The notes under the pieces are model-generated. The model saw only the letters and a list, made by a program, of their open reading frames with translations, ran no database searches and was not told where the DNA came from. Shown here in pieces: positions 42,362-54,772 of a stretch of 64,000 nucleotides of DNA (the first letter of the stretch is position 1; each line of letters begins with the position of its first letter). Both the position numbers and the translations under genes were made by a program. This stretch comes from Branchipolynoe longqiensis (Eukaryota; Annelida; Polychaeta; Phyllodocida; Polynoidae), in assembly GCA_030323885.1 (NCBI GenBank), contig CM059186.1:169121230-169185229 (forward strand), read 5' to 3'.

Positions 42362-42735
42362 ACTGGACGCGGTGGCCGAATCGGTAAAGCGCGGACCTCG
42401 CATGCGGGAGATCGTGAGTTCGATTCACGGTCGAGTCAAACCAATGACTTATAAAACTGATACTTATCGCTTACTAGCCTGGCGCTTGACATTAATAGGA
42501 TAGGGCAAGGACTGGTTAGCTCAGTGTCAGATTAATGTGACTGAGTGGGATATCGGGTCATGGTGCCAGCGCCCTGATTTCCCAGTGGGGCAGCACTATA
42601 AAGTTGCCATGAGTGCACACTGTCACAAGTCGGTAACCCATCCTGATATGACCTTCGATGTTGCAAGGACGTAACACTCCAACAACCAACCAACCTGATA
42701 TGACCTCAGATGTTTGCTAGGATATAAAACCCCAA
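42362..42735 (+). mobile_element. SINE-A with a well-preserved tRNA-like head and duplicated tail
   Basis: GACGCGGTGGCCGAATCGGT AAAGCGC (A box) and GAGTTCGATTC (B box). After the normal tail CCAACAACCAACC the tail sequence CTGATATGACCTCAGATG is present a second time (42,693-42,735). Confidence 0.9.
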
Positions 42736-42929
42736 TTGATCAATCCATCACCCCAGCCTCCTGTGGCTGTAAACCTCAGCTGCCGGGCCGCCCACTCCGC
42801 GCCCTGTCAGTGTCCCCAACCTTCGGGTGATGGAGATGCAGCGGCTGCCCTCCCCATCAGGTCCGAGAACACCATCCTCATCATGGCAACAGGATGTAAA
42901 AATATACGGATTTTCGGTTTGGATTTATA

Positions 42930-43485
42930 TATTGGCAGAGAGCAGAGAGTGAGGAAGAAATTAAGAGAAGGATAACAATAGCCCAAACAACATTCTCCAA
43001 AATGCATACAGTGTTAACATCAAGTAAGATATTAATACATACAAAGAAGCGTATTCTTCAGTGTTATGTGTGGCCTACTCTAATGTATGGGGCTGAGACA
43101 TGGACAATCTCTAAGAAAATGTACAAACGTTTAGCAGCATTTGAGATGTGGACTTATCGAAGGATGATGAAAATATCATGGACAAAGAAGTTCTCAGAAA
43201 AATTGAAAATAAGAAACGCTTGTTTGCCACTATACAGACAAAGAAACTTATTTATTTTGGCCACATCATTCGTCAGAGCTCAATATACCGTACATTGTTG
43301 GAAGGGAAGGTGAATGGCAGCAGAGGGAGAGGGAGACCAAGAACATCATGGTTTACAAATATTTCACTGTGGACAGGCTTGAATTATTCACAGTCTATCA
43401 GAACAGCACACCATCGGGACAAGTGGAGAACCATTCCATCCAACCCTTGACTAGAGGACGGAACTATTGATTGATTGATTGAGAG
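42930..43485 (+). pseudogene. RTE-like non-LTR retrotransposon, C-terminal part with a frameshift
   Basis: EEEIKRRITIAQTTFSKM, YGAETWTISKKMYKRLAAFE and MWTYRRMMKISWT are in one frame. At about 43,185 the frame shifts to VLRKIENKKRLFATIQTKKL, IYFGHIIRQSSIYRTLL and GRGRPRTSWF. It ends at about 43,450 and is followed by (ATTG)n. This is the typical post-RT region of RTE/BovB-like ORF2. No catalytic residues. 5'-truncated. Confidence 0.87.
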
Positions 43486-44437
43486 AGCATTACTATTCTC
43501 GGGCGATGGAGTGAGGACCAATGTTATGTAACAGAGAAGCAAGGGGTGCCCCACTCGTTGTGTGACATAAGAGACTATGTGGAAAATATGATAACACATG
43601 GTGCCCGAGATTATGACATGATGTTCATATGTAAGAGACAGTTAATGTTTAGTGAAATATTCCCTCTATGCACCAGTAAGAGTGCAAGTGGAGGGGAAGA
43701 ACATTTTTAATATATGTTTATTGTAACTGTCTGCAACTGCCTGTTACCACAGGGCCGATGGGCAAGCACACCCAGCCATCCTGCATACATTATGGACACC
43801 ACCTGCAGCTGGGGTTGAGTGACAGCTGCCCCCTATTAGGGCGTCGAGCCCCCCCCCCCCCCCCCCCCCCCCAAGGCTGTAGAGGGTGTCTGATTGGCTG
43901 GCTGTGAGAGGCCCAGTCACCTCAATCCCTTACACCTGATACACAGGCCTCACTCTAGAATTATTCACTCTTGGCTAGGTACTCTAGCAGGAGCCACCTC
44001 TTCTCTTGTCCAGGAACCGAGTCACCCTGTCTGAGGCTCCACTTCCTATACACAAACTAGCAGCAGCTATTCAAAAGGCACTGAGCTGTGTGCAACAACC
44101 ATGGGACTCCGATTCAATGGGCTGTAGGCACTGATTCTTCTACACACTAACAAGAGTAATGAGGATCTGTGTGTACAGTAGGTAAGTCGCGAGGGTGATA
44201 GGTCTCTAGTAGGTGAACAGGAGTTGATGCCAATAAAGCACAACTTCTTCACTGTCAATCTTGAGCGACTTGTCTTCCCTTTCTTCCTAATGAGTTTGTT
44301 TGAGAGGGGCATCAGGTGAGAACTGACAGACAGTTGTCAGAACGCACCTGGGGAAGAGTCAGTGGTATCTGGGGCTCTGACGGCCGAGTTCCCAAGATAT
44401 TACAGGGAGGCAAGTCTCACAGGACATCCACATCAGC
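43486..44437. other. Unassigned sequence with a poly(C) run
   Basis: Poly(C) of about 25 nt at 43,849-43,872. No gene recognised. Confidence 0.5.
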
Positions 44438-44440
44438 ATT

Positions 44441-44723
44441 GGGCGCGGTGGTCGAATCGGTAGAGCGCAGGCTTCCCGCGTGGAAGGTCGGGAGTTTGAT
44501 TCCTGGTCGAATCAAACCATTGACTTAGAAAAGTGATACTTGTCGCTACCTAGCCTGGGGCTCGGCATTGGTAGGATAGCGCAAGGACTGGTTAGCTTGG
44601 TAACAGGATAACATATCTGAGTGGGAAATAGGGTTGCAATGCCAGCAGCCTGTTCTCCTAGTGGAGCAACACTATAAAGTCGTCATGAGTGTGCACTGTT
44701 AAAAGTTGGTACCCATCCTGATA
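44441..44723 (+). mobile_element. SINE-A, 3' end truncated
   Basis: Good head (GCGCGGTGGTCGAATCGGTA GAGCGC; B box GGAGTTTGATTCC) and body. It stops at CATCCTGATATCG, before the usual tail. Confidence 0.85.
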
Positions 44724-46155
44724 TCGTTGCATTTGGCCACTAATTTTGCTTTTAAATAAATACAATGGAAGGTCTTAGGAGCCAGGCAAGAGTGTGAGGA
44801 ATCTCCAACTCACTCACTGAACCTCATTCTTATGGAAGCGATAAATAATACTGACATAATAAATGCCATAACACAACACATGAGTCCAATATCTGGAATA
44901 AACCGCAGCTGCAACAAGAAATGGCAGAAGAAATGCAGAAAACATAGTGGTGTTTAAGAAACTACTAAAACTAATTTAACCCAGAAGAACAACTTGTTTG
45001 GGAAAAAACAGGTTAAATACAAAATCATGGCCAGCGTGATCTGATAACGGTGTAGGTGCATGACATGGCTCCAACTTTCACATGCAAAAACCATAAGGCC
45101 TTACAAACAACTAACACCATCTAGCCCACAAACTGGGCTGTTTCAAGGGGGTAATCTTGACCACCCTCAGTAGATAACAAACAGCTACAAACTATGTACA
45201 AGCCTATACAAAATTTAGAGTAGGCTAGTTCATGAGTAGTAGTAAAACAAAAAACAAAAGCAAAAGAACTAATATACTTCATATACTATTCGCACCCACT
45301 ACAAGGGTGATCAGAAAATAAAAACAATATACCTATCAGAATACCTGGTACTAAATAATCACCATATACCTGATATTGTGTGAGAAACAAAAACATCTTA
45401 TCACCTCCTACTGTGTGGTAAGTTAAAACCACTACTACAGCTGGCCAGCATTGAAAACAAGCCCGATCACTCGAGCTTACATGATATGTATGGACAGTAT
45501 TAACACAGCATGAAAAAACAACAAATACTATTGAAATTAACAAGTTGCAGTAGAAATACACACACACAAAAACAAAATATTTGAGGTAAAAGGACTAACA
45601 CAAAGTATGATAAAAGCAGGATTAGCAATCTACAAACAGTTACAAGCTGTAGCTAAAGAAGAAATAACAACAAAACCAAAGTTATTACTAAACTAAAATT
45701 CAAAAGATTTGAATCAACTTGGACTAGTGCTGCCCAGCGGTGAAAACAAGTGTCACCACATGTATTCGTTATGGGCAGGGTAAATAAATTCATCACAAAA
45801 TAATATATGTGTGGTATACAGTGTTTATACGAATATTCTCTCTCTCTCTCTCTCTCTCTATTTGTAAGATGGGCACGAAGCAAACTCGGATGGTAGATAT
45901 ATTTATTTCAGCATTAAATAGTACATGCAGTGTATATATAAATAATCTGGCCAGGCCAAAGTGCCCTACCGGTAAAAGATAAATGGAAGTATGTGCTGCA
46001 GTGCCGGCTGGAGCGAACTAGCGCGAACTCCGGCTCTGGTTTGTATATATAGGCAGCTGGCGCCCCGAGTGGGCCGTCCACGCCTAGCAGATGAGCGTCC
46101 GCGAGAGGAGCAGTGCGGATCTTACACTCGCATATACGCTGGCGTATATACGTGG

Positions 46156-46213
<58 letters not shown>

Positions 46214-46739
46214 CAAACTTAGGCTTTTGCAGGCCTAGGACGAGTGCCAGGCACTTGCCTATTTGGGCCTGCAAATGTCATAGGTGCTGAGAAAGGGCTA
46301 GTTCTTCCTTCCGTCACTACGTGGTGCCTGCTAGCATGTCTAGTGGCTTGCCTGTGAGGGAAGGAGGTTCAAGCATGGCGCTCAAGCCCGGCATCCTCCG
46401 ATTTAAATCATATATATTTATATAGATTAGTTTCTAATTAATCTGTTCTAAATTTAATATCTAAATATGTATGTGTCTTCAGACAGCTGTGAATTATTCG
46501 GATAATATTTAATAAACCATCAATTCCATGTAATCTAGAGGTCACTTGCCTCCGTTTGCTGCCCGAACCGTCTCATTCATAATCATTGGATTATTTACTG
46601 TATGAACTGTTAAATATGTATTTATAAGGGGCACTGGGAAGACAACCATTAATGCTTACACTGTTCCTGGAATTTCTATTGTTAACAGAATAGTATATGT
46701 TTGTGGAATAATGTACAGAAATTGTGAATAAAAAATGTC
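44724..46739. other. AT-rich region with microsatellites and LINE-tail-like pieces
   Basis: (CT)n at 45,838-45,859 and (TA)n at 46,157-46,210 (about 27 dimers, with TA-containing inverted flanks). Pieces around 45,240-45,790 (GGGCAGGGTAAATAAATT) resemble the tail at 58.1 kb. No gene. Confidence 0.5.
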
Positions 46740-49165
46740 TTAATGTCTTATATATGGGAGTGATACATGGAATGCATTTGAAAAAACCTTCATGGAAAAA
46801 TGCGAACAGCACATACCCATGTCATCTGGCAAAATGAATAATGGCAGACCACGGCCAGAATGGATGAATGACCAAGTCAAGCAGAAGATCAGCTTGAAAC
46901 AACAGGCATACACAGTGAAGAGACATTCGGGCACAGATAGTGACAGAATTCGATATGCAAAACTATGTAACCAAGTAAAGTGGGAATGTAGGAAAGCAAA
47001 GAGAGAGCATGAGAAAAACATAGCCAAAAATGCCAAAGAGAACCTAAGAGCCTTTTATAAATATGCTAGGAGTAAACTCAAAGTACACATTCCAGTTCGA
47101 GATTTGAGGCAAGATGATGGGACCATCACACAAAATGATATCGACAAAGCTGATACGTTGAACACCAGATTCACAAGTGTCTTCACACAAGAAGACCTAT
47201 CATATATACCAATGTTTGAGGACCCACTCTTTCGTGCCCCCCTGACCAACATAAATATTGCACCATTTGATCTGAAGAAAAAATTATACAATCTTAATGC
47301 ATCTAAGGCAGCAGGTCCTGACGGAATATACCCGCGTATATTGAAGGAGCTACACAATGAGCTTGTTGAACCACTCAGGCACATTTTCCCCAAATCACTA
47401 AATCAAAGAAAACTTCCTTACCCATAGAAGGATGGACATGTGTCTCTAAACTTCAAAATGGGTAAAAGAAGTGATCCAGGAAACTATAGGCCAATCAGTT
47501 TAACAGCTGTAGTGTGTAGGTTGCTGGAATCAATAATAAGAGATTCTATCATGGCTCACCTTGTCGAAAACAACCTCCTATCAACACAGCAGCATGACTT
47601 TGTGCAAGGAAGATCTTGTATGACCCAACTATTAGCATGTATGGATGAGTGGACCCGCGTTATTGATGACTTTGGAGATCTGGATGCTATTTATCTAGAT
47701 TTCCAAAAAGCATTTGACACTGTTCCACACCAGTGACTGCTAAAAGAATTGCATGGCTATGGCATAACAGGATATGTCCTACACTGGATAAAAGATTTTC
47801 TGAGTCACAGAAGACAGTGAGTCATTGTAAATGGCAAACCATCAGGATGGTGCTCTGTGAAAAGCGGAATACCTCAGGGCTGCATGCTTGGTCCAGTCTT
47901 ATTTGTGATGTATATCAATGACTTACAAGAAGTTGTAGATTCTATGGTCCAAATAGTGGCTGATGATACCAAAGTATTCCGCTGTACGGAGAAAGGTAGT
48001 GACTCAGGAGACTTGCAGAAGGACCTCAACAACATGCAGAAGTGGTCAAGTGATTGGATAGCTGAAGTTTTTGTTGTTTTTTGTTTTTTGGTCCATTAGT
48101 TGTTTAAGCAGGGGAAATTTCAGTCATAGACGACTGGTCTTCCTCATTCCACTGCTGGTTGATAGAAAGCCCGAGCCTACACTTTTACCGACCCAACCTC
48201 ATAGACATGGTATGAGAGCAACTGGCCTTTGATGACGCTGTAAGTTATACACAGCGGTGGAAATCCAAATTGGCAGAGCTGGGGGCATGGGGAATCAAAC
48301 CGCCGACTCTTAGATTAGGAGTCTGATCTAGAAAAAAGTCAGACACTCTAACCACTCCGCCACACAGAACGCCAAAGTGATGCATTTTTAGGGGGCAAAA
48401 ACAGCAAGCACATCTATGTAATGAATGATGGTGTGAATAATGTTCCGCTCTCCGAAACAATGATAGAAAAGGACTTGGGTGTCAAGGTAGACAACAAACT
48501 GACATTCAGCAACCATATCCAGGAAGCCGCCAACAGAGCTAATGAAATACTGGCCATCATTCGAAGATCGTACACATACCTAGATGAAGATGTTGTGCGC
48601 AGACTGTACACATCCTTTCCACGTCCACTTTTGGAATATGGAAATGTTGTGTGGTCACCACTCTACAGGAAGGATGCTGAGTCAATTGAGAAGATCCAAA
48701 GAAGGGCAACGAAGCTTGTACATGGATTCGATGAAATACCCTACAAACAATGTATGCATCATTTGAAGATCCCAAGCATGTACTACAGACGGGCCTGGGG
48801 GGATATGATTGAAGTATTCAAATATCTCCATTGTATCTACAAGACAGGCAGCCCCTTATCAGAGACTCCAACACCAGGACCGAGGACGTTCCCTGAAGCT
48901 GAGGAAGCGGTACTCCAGACTGGACCTGTGACAGAACTTTTTCGGCTTTAGGGTGGTTGACCTGTGGAATGACTTGCCGGAGAGTGTTGTAGCAGCAGAG
49001 TCGGTGAACTATTTCAAGTCCCGACTGGATGCATACTGGTCAAGCATTACGTATATCTTGGAGCCAGTGACAGTTGCTACAATCCACCACATCTGAAGAA
49101 CTGTCTTGATTTCTATTGATTAAGAGCGGCTAACAGGTCCAAGGCCTATTATAGCTGTATCATAT
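46740..49165 (+). pseudogene. CR1-like non-LTR retrotransposon ORF2, RT complete but with stops and a SINE insertion
   Basis: It starts in the endonuclease-RT linker (SDTWNAFEKTF) and runs through KSKAAGPDGIYPRIL-like sequence (LNASKAAGPDGIYP), YRPISLTAVVCRLLE, IYLDFQKAFDTVPH (first catalytic Asp), SGIPQGCMLGPVLFVMYIND, VADDTKVF (catalytic pair) and WSPLYRKDAESIEKIQRR to VDLWNDLPESV. Stops: TAG 47,425, TGA 47,734, TGA 47,818. A further stop follows at KVMHF, and a frameshift lies at about 48,870. SINE-C splits it at 48,071-48,370. The tail ends with (GATT)n at about 49,150. The endonuclease is missing (5' truncation). Confidence 0.9.
48071..48370 (-). mobile_element. SINE-C inserted in the LINE
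   Basis: Head complement CCACTCCGCCACACAG at the right end, an anticodon-region insert (CTAGAAAAAAGTCAG) and the same body as 21,174-21,486. The LINE coding frame resumes at AACGCCAAAGTGATGCAT. Confidence 0.85.
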
Positions 49166-50254
49166 TGATTGATTGATGTATATTGAAAGAGCAAGGCGGT
49201 GGTAGGACAGCTGGCTAATACGCGGGTAGTGGTGATGACTGTCAGTTTAGTCTACACGCCCCATTAGGGGAGAAGCTAGATGGAGCCTGGATCAAAGGCT
49301 GTGGATTAGTGCTGCTCCTCTCTAGATGCCAGGGGGCGGAGTTGCGGATTTGTATAATCCAGAGCCCTCAAGCGCAGCCTTTGTGCTAATTAGTCAACAC
49401 GAAATGGTGGCGCCCAAAGGCGTCAGCCAATCAGATCACAATGCTGAGAGTTTTGTCTCTGAAGACTTTTATTGTTTATGTTTGTTTGACATGTTTATAG
49501 TCTGTATAACCAAAATGATTATTGGTGTTTCAAGCATACACAAAACCCCATCTTTTTGGTTGTCCATCAGTGGCGATGATGACATCAACTCGTTATTTGT
49601 TGTGAGCTCATTGATGACTGATGAGTCTAATTTGTGCTCAGAATGTGTGGTGGCATGTTGGACATGTGTGTGTAGCTGCTGTCAGAGAGTCTGGTAGATG
49701 AAGGAGATAATCTTTTCTCTGCTGATGCTTTTGTTTTAGCTTGAGATATATATGATCAGTTTCAAACATATATAGATAAAACAAAACCAACTATCCCAGG
49801 AACTAATGGAGAACATAGCTATTAGAGGGTTTTGGTGTGCTGACATATTACGTATGAAGAATGGTAATTGTGGACCAGGATGCTCCCAGGTAGCTCTGAG
49901 ATGAATACACGCGCAAATTACTAACAAACCATACAAGACGATAAACCACAAACTAATGACCAAAGCTCTTCAGCATCGAAAATAAGTTCTATCATGAACT
50001 TAAATGTTATGGACAGAGTAAATAAACCATCAATGAATTTCATTTTTACCTTCTGAATGTATTTTAGGCTCTTAATAACTGAACCTGTTATTGATGTTAT
50101 GCTATGCTAATTGGAAATATTCACTGGGTACTAGTGTAAATCTGTTATTAATTAAAACTTATTGTCTACAGATCTTCTTATGTTGTGAAGTGTTCATACA
50201 GACTAAGCAAACCAGCTCTTTCCCTCTCCAAATCATGCCGAGCTCAACATTTGT
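49166..50254. other. Unassigned sequence
   Basis: No supported gene. An open frame of 123 codons at 49,326 has no recognisable domain. At about 49,905-50,040 there is a piece complementary to the block at 58,130-58,260 (AAACCACAAACTAATGAC), a LINE-tail family. Confidence 0.45.
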
Positions 50255-50410
50255 GTGTATTTAGTTTGACTCACCGGGGATTGAACCCGCAACCTCCCGC
50301 ATGAGAATTAGGCCTACACGCCCTACCCTCTCGGCCACCCCGTCCATCTGTTAGGTTAGTTTGTTTGTTTCTTGGAGTTCCACGGCCTGGCAACATCGAA
50401 GGTCATACTG
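50255..50410 (-). mobile_element. SINE-like head and tail with the body missing
   Basis: The head complement (GGGATTGAACCCGCAACCTC..CTCTCGGCCACCCCG) is followed by the tail complement (TTTGTTTGTTTCTTGGAGTT..GGCAACATCGAAGGTCATA). The order shows an internal rearrangement or two adjacent fragments. Confidence 0.6.
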
Positions 50411-50687
50411 TTGGGCTCATTTACAGAGATGCTGTGAGTGAAAGGTTCTTATCTATGATTGAAGTGGTTGGGTTGGGTTGATGGATGCGTTGTGAGGGAT
50501 GGTGGGGGTGTGTGAGTAGGGTGATGATGCTAAGATGCTGCTGTGATGATCTATAAAAAGCAATTTGTATCTGACATGACATGTCATGTTTATATTGGTG
50601 GTGAATTCACTTTTCCTCTTCCGCTTCCTCTCGATTCCTTTCGCTGTCTGCATTTGTGATAAATTCTCTCTCCCTCTCAGACCAGAC

Positions 50688-51010
50688 GGGATGGTCAAAG
50701 GAGTTGAGCGTCCGTCTCCCGTTTTGGTAAATCGTGGGATTCAAGTCAAACCAATGACTTACAAAATTATACTTGTCGCTTCCTCGCCTGGCGGTCGCCA
50801 TTATTAGGATAGGGCACAGACTGGTTGGCTCGGTGTCAGGATAATGTGACTGAGTGAGATATCACATCATGGTGCTGGCGGCATGGTCTCCTAGTGGGGC
50901 AGCACTGTAAAGTCGGTATGAGTGCGCACTGTCACCAGCTGGTACACATCCTGATATGACATTTGATGTTGCCAGGATGCAAAACTCCAACAACCAAGCA
51001 GCCAACCAAC
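50688..51010 (+). mobile_element. SINE-A, full length
   Basis: Head GACGGGATGGTCAAAGGAGT.. with the shortened B-box region, body and tail to AACTCCAACAACCAAGC. Confidence 0.87.
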
Positions 51011-51067
51011 TACTGATATGACCTTAGATGTTGCCTGGTTGTGTGGGTTGGTTAATTATCAACAGGA

Positions 51068-51270
51068 AGCCTAGCACATTTAATAATTAAGATGCTAGTC
51101 CGGGAATGACAGAAGTGTGGGTTCGAGTCTCAAAAAGTCTAATGGTTAAGATGCCAGCCCCGAAATGGCAGAAGTGTGGGTTCGAGCCTCAGTTAGGCTA
51201 ATAATTAGGATGCTGGCGCCGGAATGGCAGAAGTGTGGGTTCGAATCCCGTTCTAAACGCAATATTTTCT
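51068..51270 (+). repeat. Triplicated repeat-H tRNA-like core
   Basis: Three consecutive copies of a block of about 60 bp, each with AAGATGC-type sequence (TTAGGATGCTGGC..), GGAATGRCAGAAGTGTGGGT and a B box (GGTTCGARYCYC). The last copy ends in CTAAACGCAATATTTTC. Confidence 0.75.
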
Positions 51271-51498
51271 CCGTTTGAAAAAAAAACACCCCTAAAAACA
51301 CCCCCTCCCCTCCCCCACCCACCCTGGACGACATTATTTACAAGGATGCTGGTATAGGCCTACTATAGTACTAATACTACTATTTACTAGTATATTGAAC
51401 GAACAAGTAGTATAGAAAATAACAATTGACACAGGCGCCACCAGCCTGGCTAACGAATAGGTAGGTGCCTTGACCGGGTCGGCTCTGAGAAGCCTAAA

Positions 51499-52057
51499 AG
51501 CTAAGATTCCATATACGCGGTATGCGGTAGGCGAATGCGAATAAAAATCGAAAAGCATGTCAATGAATAGTGATGCTTCCATACGTCCGAATGCGAATGC
51601 GAATACGAATGCGAATGCGCCAAATGAATCGACCCATGGACCGATTGGTGCGGCATGCGAATGCGAATACTGTTGCGTTTGCCATAGAAAACAATACTGT
51701 TCCTTCACAAATTTGGAAGAAAAACCCCAACAAATGTGGGTTGGCATAAATCTATGGCGCATATACGACATTCACATGCCGCATGCCGCATGCCGCATGC
51801 CGCATGCCGTGTATAAGGAATATTAGCTTAAGTCTGAATGCGAATGCGAATGCGAATGCGAATGCGAATGCGAATGCAGCAAGTGGATCGCTCCATGGAC
51901 CGATTCGGTACGAATGTGAATGTGAACGCTGTCCCATTTGCCATAGTAAACAACAGGAAAATTTGTCGAAAGAAAGATCGAAAGTGGCATCGATATCTAT
52001 GCCGCATGCCACATTCACATGCTGCATGCCGCATACCGCATATATGGAATCTTAGCT
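51499..52057. mobile_element. Dimeric TTAA-type MITE with a (GCGAAT)n interior
   Basis: Outer TIRs AGCTAAGATTCCATATACGC / complement GCATATATGGAATCTTAGCT, with TTAA on the right side (52,058). In the middle (51,807-51,831) a third, diverged end (GGAATATTAGCTTAA) is present. The two halves share CCATGGACCGATT and TTTGCCATAG blocks, so it is a fused dimer. (GAATGC)n lies at 51,836-51,877. Confidence 0.75.
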
Positions 52058-52216
52058 TTAATCTCAATCACCCGACCAGCTCTGATTGGTTCCGCTGAGT
52101 ATACATTCAAGTGGCTGTTGAGGAGTGACTGCACTCCATTTTGATTCAGGACAAGCGACTGTGGACACTTTGCAGTACTCGGTGTGAGTTTTAGTGGTGA
52201 CCTTTGCTGCCAGTAA

Positions 52217-52242
52217 CCCCCCCCCCCCCCCCCCCCCCCCCA
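52217..52242. repeat. Poly(C) run
   Basis: Homopolymer, length uncertain. Confidence 0.85.
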
Positions 52243-52312
52243 AACCTCCGGCCAGGAGGGGGTTGAATGAAGTGTGCCGACTCCGTGACACGATTCTAAA
52301 TGTTTCTGTTGA

Positions 52313-52545
52313 TGAGACGGGATGGCTGAATGAGTTAGCGCGTCCGTCTCCTATTTTTGGTGGATCGTGGGATGGTGGGTTCGAGCTCTGGTTGAGTCAA
52401 AGCAATGACTTACAAATTTATACTCATCGCTTCCTCGCCAGGCGCTTGGCATCATTAGGATAGGACAAGGAGCAGTGGAAGGAGGAAGACCAATCGTCCA
52501 CCATTGAAATTTCCCCTGCTTAAACAACTAATGTACCCAAAAAAA
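52313..52545 (+). mobile_element. SINE-B, full length
   Basis: Head GAGACGGGATGGCTGAATGA, B box GGTTCGAGCTC, body, tail GGAGCAGTGGAAGGAGGAAG..ATTTCCCCTGC, followed by an A-rich end. Confidence 0.87.
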
Positions 52546-52696
52546 GAAAGAAAAAAAGGCTACACTCTCCTGAATATGTGTCTGCAGGCTAAAAAAGCCC
52601 CTGCACTGCTTTATTAACCACTCCATTTTGCATGCGTTTACTCCTATAACTATATTAGATTTCTATGGATTTATCTACTAAATTCACAAACTGCAA

Positions 52697-53028
52697 ACCA
52701 GACGCGTTGGTCGAATCGGTAAAGCGCAGCGTTCCCGTGCGAAAGGTATGGAGTTCGATTCCAGGTCGATTCAAACCAATGACTTACAAAATTGATAATT
52801 GTCACTTCCTAGCCCGGTGCTCAGCATTAATAGGATAGGGCCAGGACTGGGTAGCTCAGTCTCAGGATAATGTGACTGAGTGGGATATCATGTCATCGTG
52901 CCAGTCGCCTGGTCTCCCAGTGGGGCAACACTATAAAGTCGCCATGAGTGCACACTGCCACAAGTCGATTCCCGTCGTGATATGACCTTAGATGTTACCA
53001 GGACGTAAAACTCCAACAACGAACAACA
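52697..53028 (+). mobile_element. SINE-A, full length
   Basis: Head CGCGTTGGTCGAATCGGTAA AGCGC, B box GAGTTCGATTCC, complete body and tail. Confidence 0.88.
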
Positions 53029-53043
53029 AACTTCAATATGACA

Positions 53044-53382
53044 GTGTTTGGTTGTTGGGGTTTTCTGCCATAACAACATCTAAGGTTATATCTGGACAGG
53101 TACCGATTTGTGACAGTGCATACTTATGACGACTTGATATTGCTGTCCCACTCGGAGGATTTCGGGTCACGGGCACTATTACCTGATATCCGACTCAGTC
53201 AATTCATCAGGATACTGAACAAACCAGTCTTTGTCCTCTCCTATTAATATCGAGTGCCAGACTAGATAGTGGCAAGTGTCAATTTTGTACGTCATTTGTT
53301 TGACTCGGTCAGGGTTTTCAACCCACGATCTCCGACACGGGAAGCCAGCCGGCGCTCCTACCAACTAGTCCACCCTGACTGG
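53044..53382 (-). mobile_element. SINE-A in the opposite orientation, tail to tail with its neighbour
   Basis: Tail complement TTTGGTTGTTGGGGTTTTCT at the left and head complement (CACGATCTCCGACACGGGAA..) at the right. Together with 52,697-53,028 it forms an inverted repeat of about 330 bp with a 15-bp spacer. Confidence 0.85.
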
Positions 53383-53442
53383 TCGACTGTTATTTTAATA
53401 CACCGATCAGCTATGTTGCAGGCGACAACTGTAGTTATTTAA

Positions 53443-53800
53443 TCAGGCGAGATGGCCTAGTGAGTTGAGCGCCCGCTTCTGTGTGGGCGGTCATGCGATC
53501 AATCACCGGCCGAGTCAATTTTCTTTTTAATGTGCCAGACTTAGGCTTGTCACTATCTTGCTTGGCATTTCGTAATAGACTATAGCAGTATAGGGAAAGA
53601 ACTGGATGACACAGATTGATTGATTGATTGGTGGTTGTTTTACGCCGTGTCGCAGCATAGGCCATATTCACGGTGAGGGACACAGTGTCAGTACATTGTG
53701 AATGAGTGTGATATCGGGTTAAGGTGCAAGTCGAATGGTATCCCAGTATATGCAGCACTATGAAATCGACATGAGTGTATAACAGTCACAAGTATATATT
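53443..53800 (+). mobile_element. SINE-A interrupted by a 65-bp LINE tail with a TSD
   Basis: Head GGCGAGATGGCCTAGTGAGT and body to GATGACACAG. Then (ATTG)n with GGTGGTTGTTTTACGCCGTG..GGCCATATTCACGG, the complement of the I-type LINE tail. SINE sequence then resumes. GACACAG is found on both sides (TSD of at least 7 bp). Confidence 0.75.
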
Positions 53801-54772
53801 CCATAATAAATGTGTATGCATGCCGTGTAGTTTTCTAACTTGTGGTTTATCTTGATGTTATTTGCTAAACAATTGACTTGTTTAGATAATTTGGAAGTTA
53901 GCTATTGCTAGTTTGTACAGATTCATTAGGTTTACAGATAATAAGACTACCCCTTAGGGGGATGCTGATCAAATATATCCTACCATATTGAATGGTAAAA
54001 TCAAATTTAATCCAATTCTAAAAATGAGTGCTCGGTATTCATGTAACCTTAGATGTTGTTAGGACGTAATACTCCAATAAACCAACCCAACCCACACCAC
54101 TAGTCATTATGCTCGTACATACTCTCATTCACTCGGTCTCTATTTTCCTAGTCGTGAATATGGCATAATGGCCTTTGCTGCCGACACAGCGTAAAACCTC
54201 CATCACTCAATCAAACAGCCCCCCCCCCCCACTCCCCCACCCCAAACTCACACCCACCCACTCCTTCTCGATGACACAACACAGCGGGGAAAGCTGTCGA
54301 CACTGCTCTAGTTTTAGGACAAATAGCTTCGAGGCTATTTTATATTACTACTTCGAGGCTATTAATAAACTATCCGGCGCTATTTGCACCACCCCGATCT
54401 TTGCGCTGCTACCAGATACAACATCGGAGCTGAAGCGTTCACTTGGCGTGACTCATGCATGACGATGACCAAGCAACCATAATCGGCCATCTGTATGCAG
54501 ATACTATTTCCGCAATGTGGACTTGCTTCGCGGACCTTGCGTCCAGTTATTGTTTCTAGAACTTCTAGTACATCTCACTACCCCACGTTACTTTGTAAGG
54601 CGTTCGACGGCCACAACATTTGCACCTTTCTTTGTGAGAGCAGGTAGGCCTATTTATATTAATATTTCTCCCTATGCATATCTTGTAATATGAATAAGCA
54701 ATGCTCAGAATCGACCCCCGCTAAATGTTCGGAGAATTATTCATTTATTTATCAACACGAGTATATTATTAA
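53801..54772. other. Mostly unassigned, with a LINE-tail fragment
   Basis: 54,155-54,215 (GAATATGGCATAATGGCC..GCCGACACAGCGTAAAAC..(CAAT)n) is another I-type LINE tail. A SINE-A tail fragment (AACCTTAGATGTTGTTAGGA) is at about 54,040. No gene. Confidence 0.5.

Noticed and set aside
49140..49170. Target-site duplication of the 46.7-49.1-kb LINE
   Set aside because: The (GATT)n tail is clear, but no matching sequence was found at the 5' truncation point near 46,740.
49326..49697. 123-codon ORF
   Set aside because: No recognisable domain, splice context or conservation clue. Cannot be told from chance.
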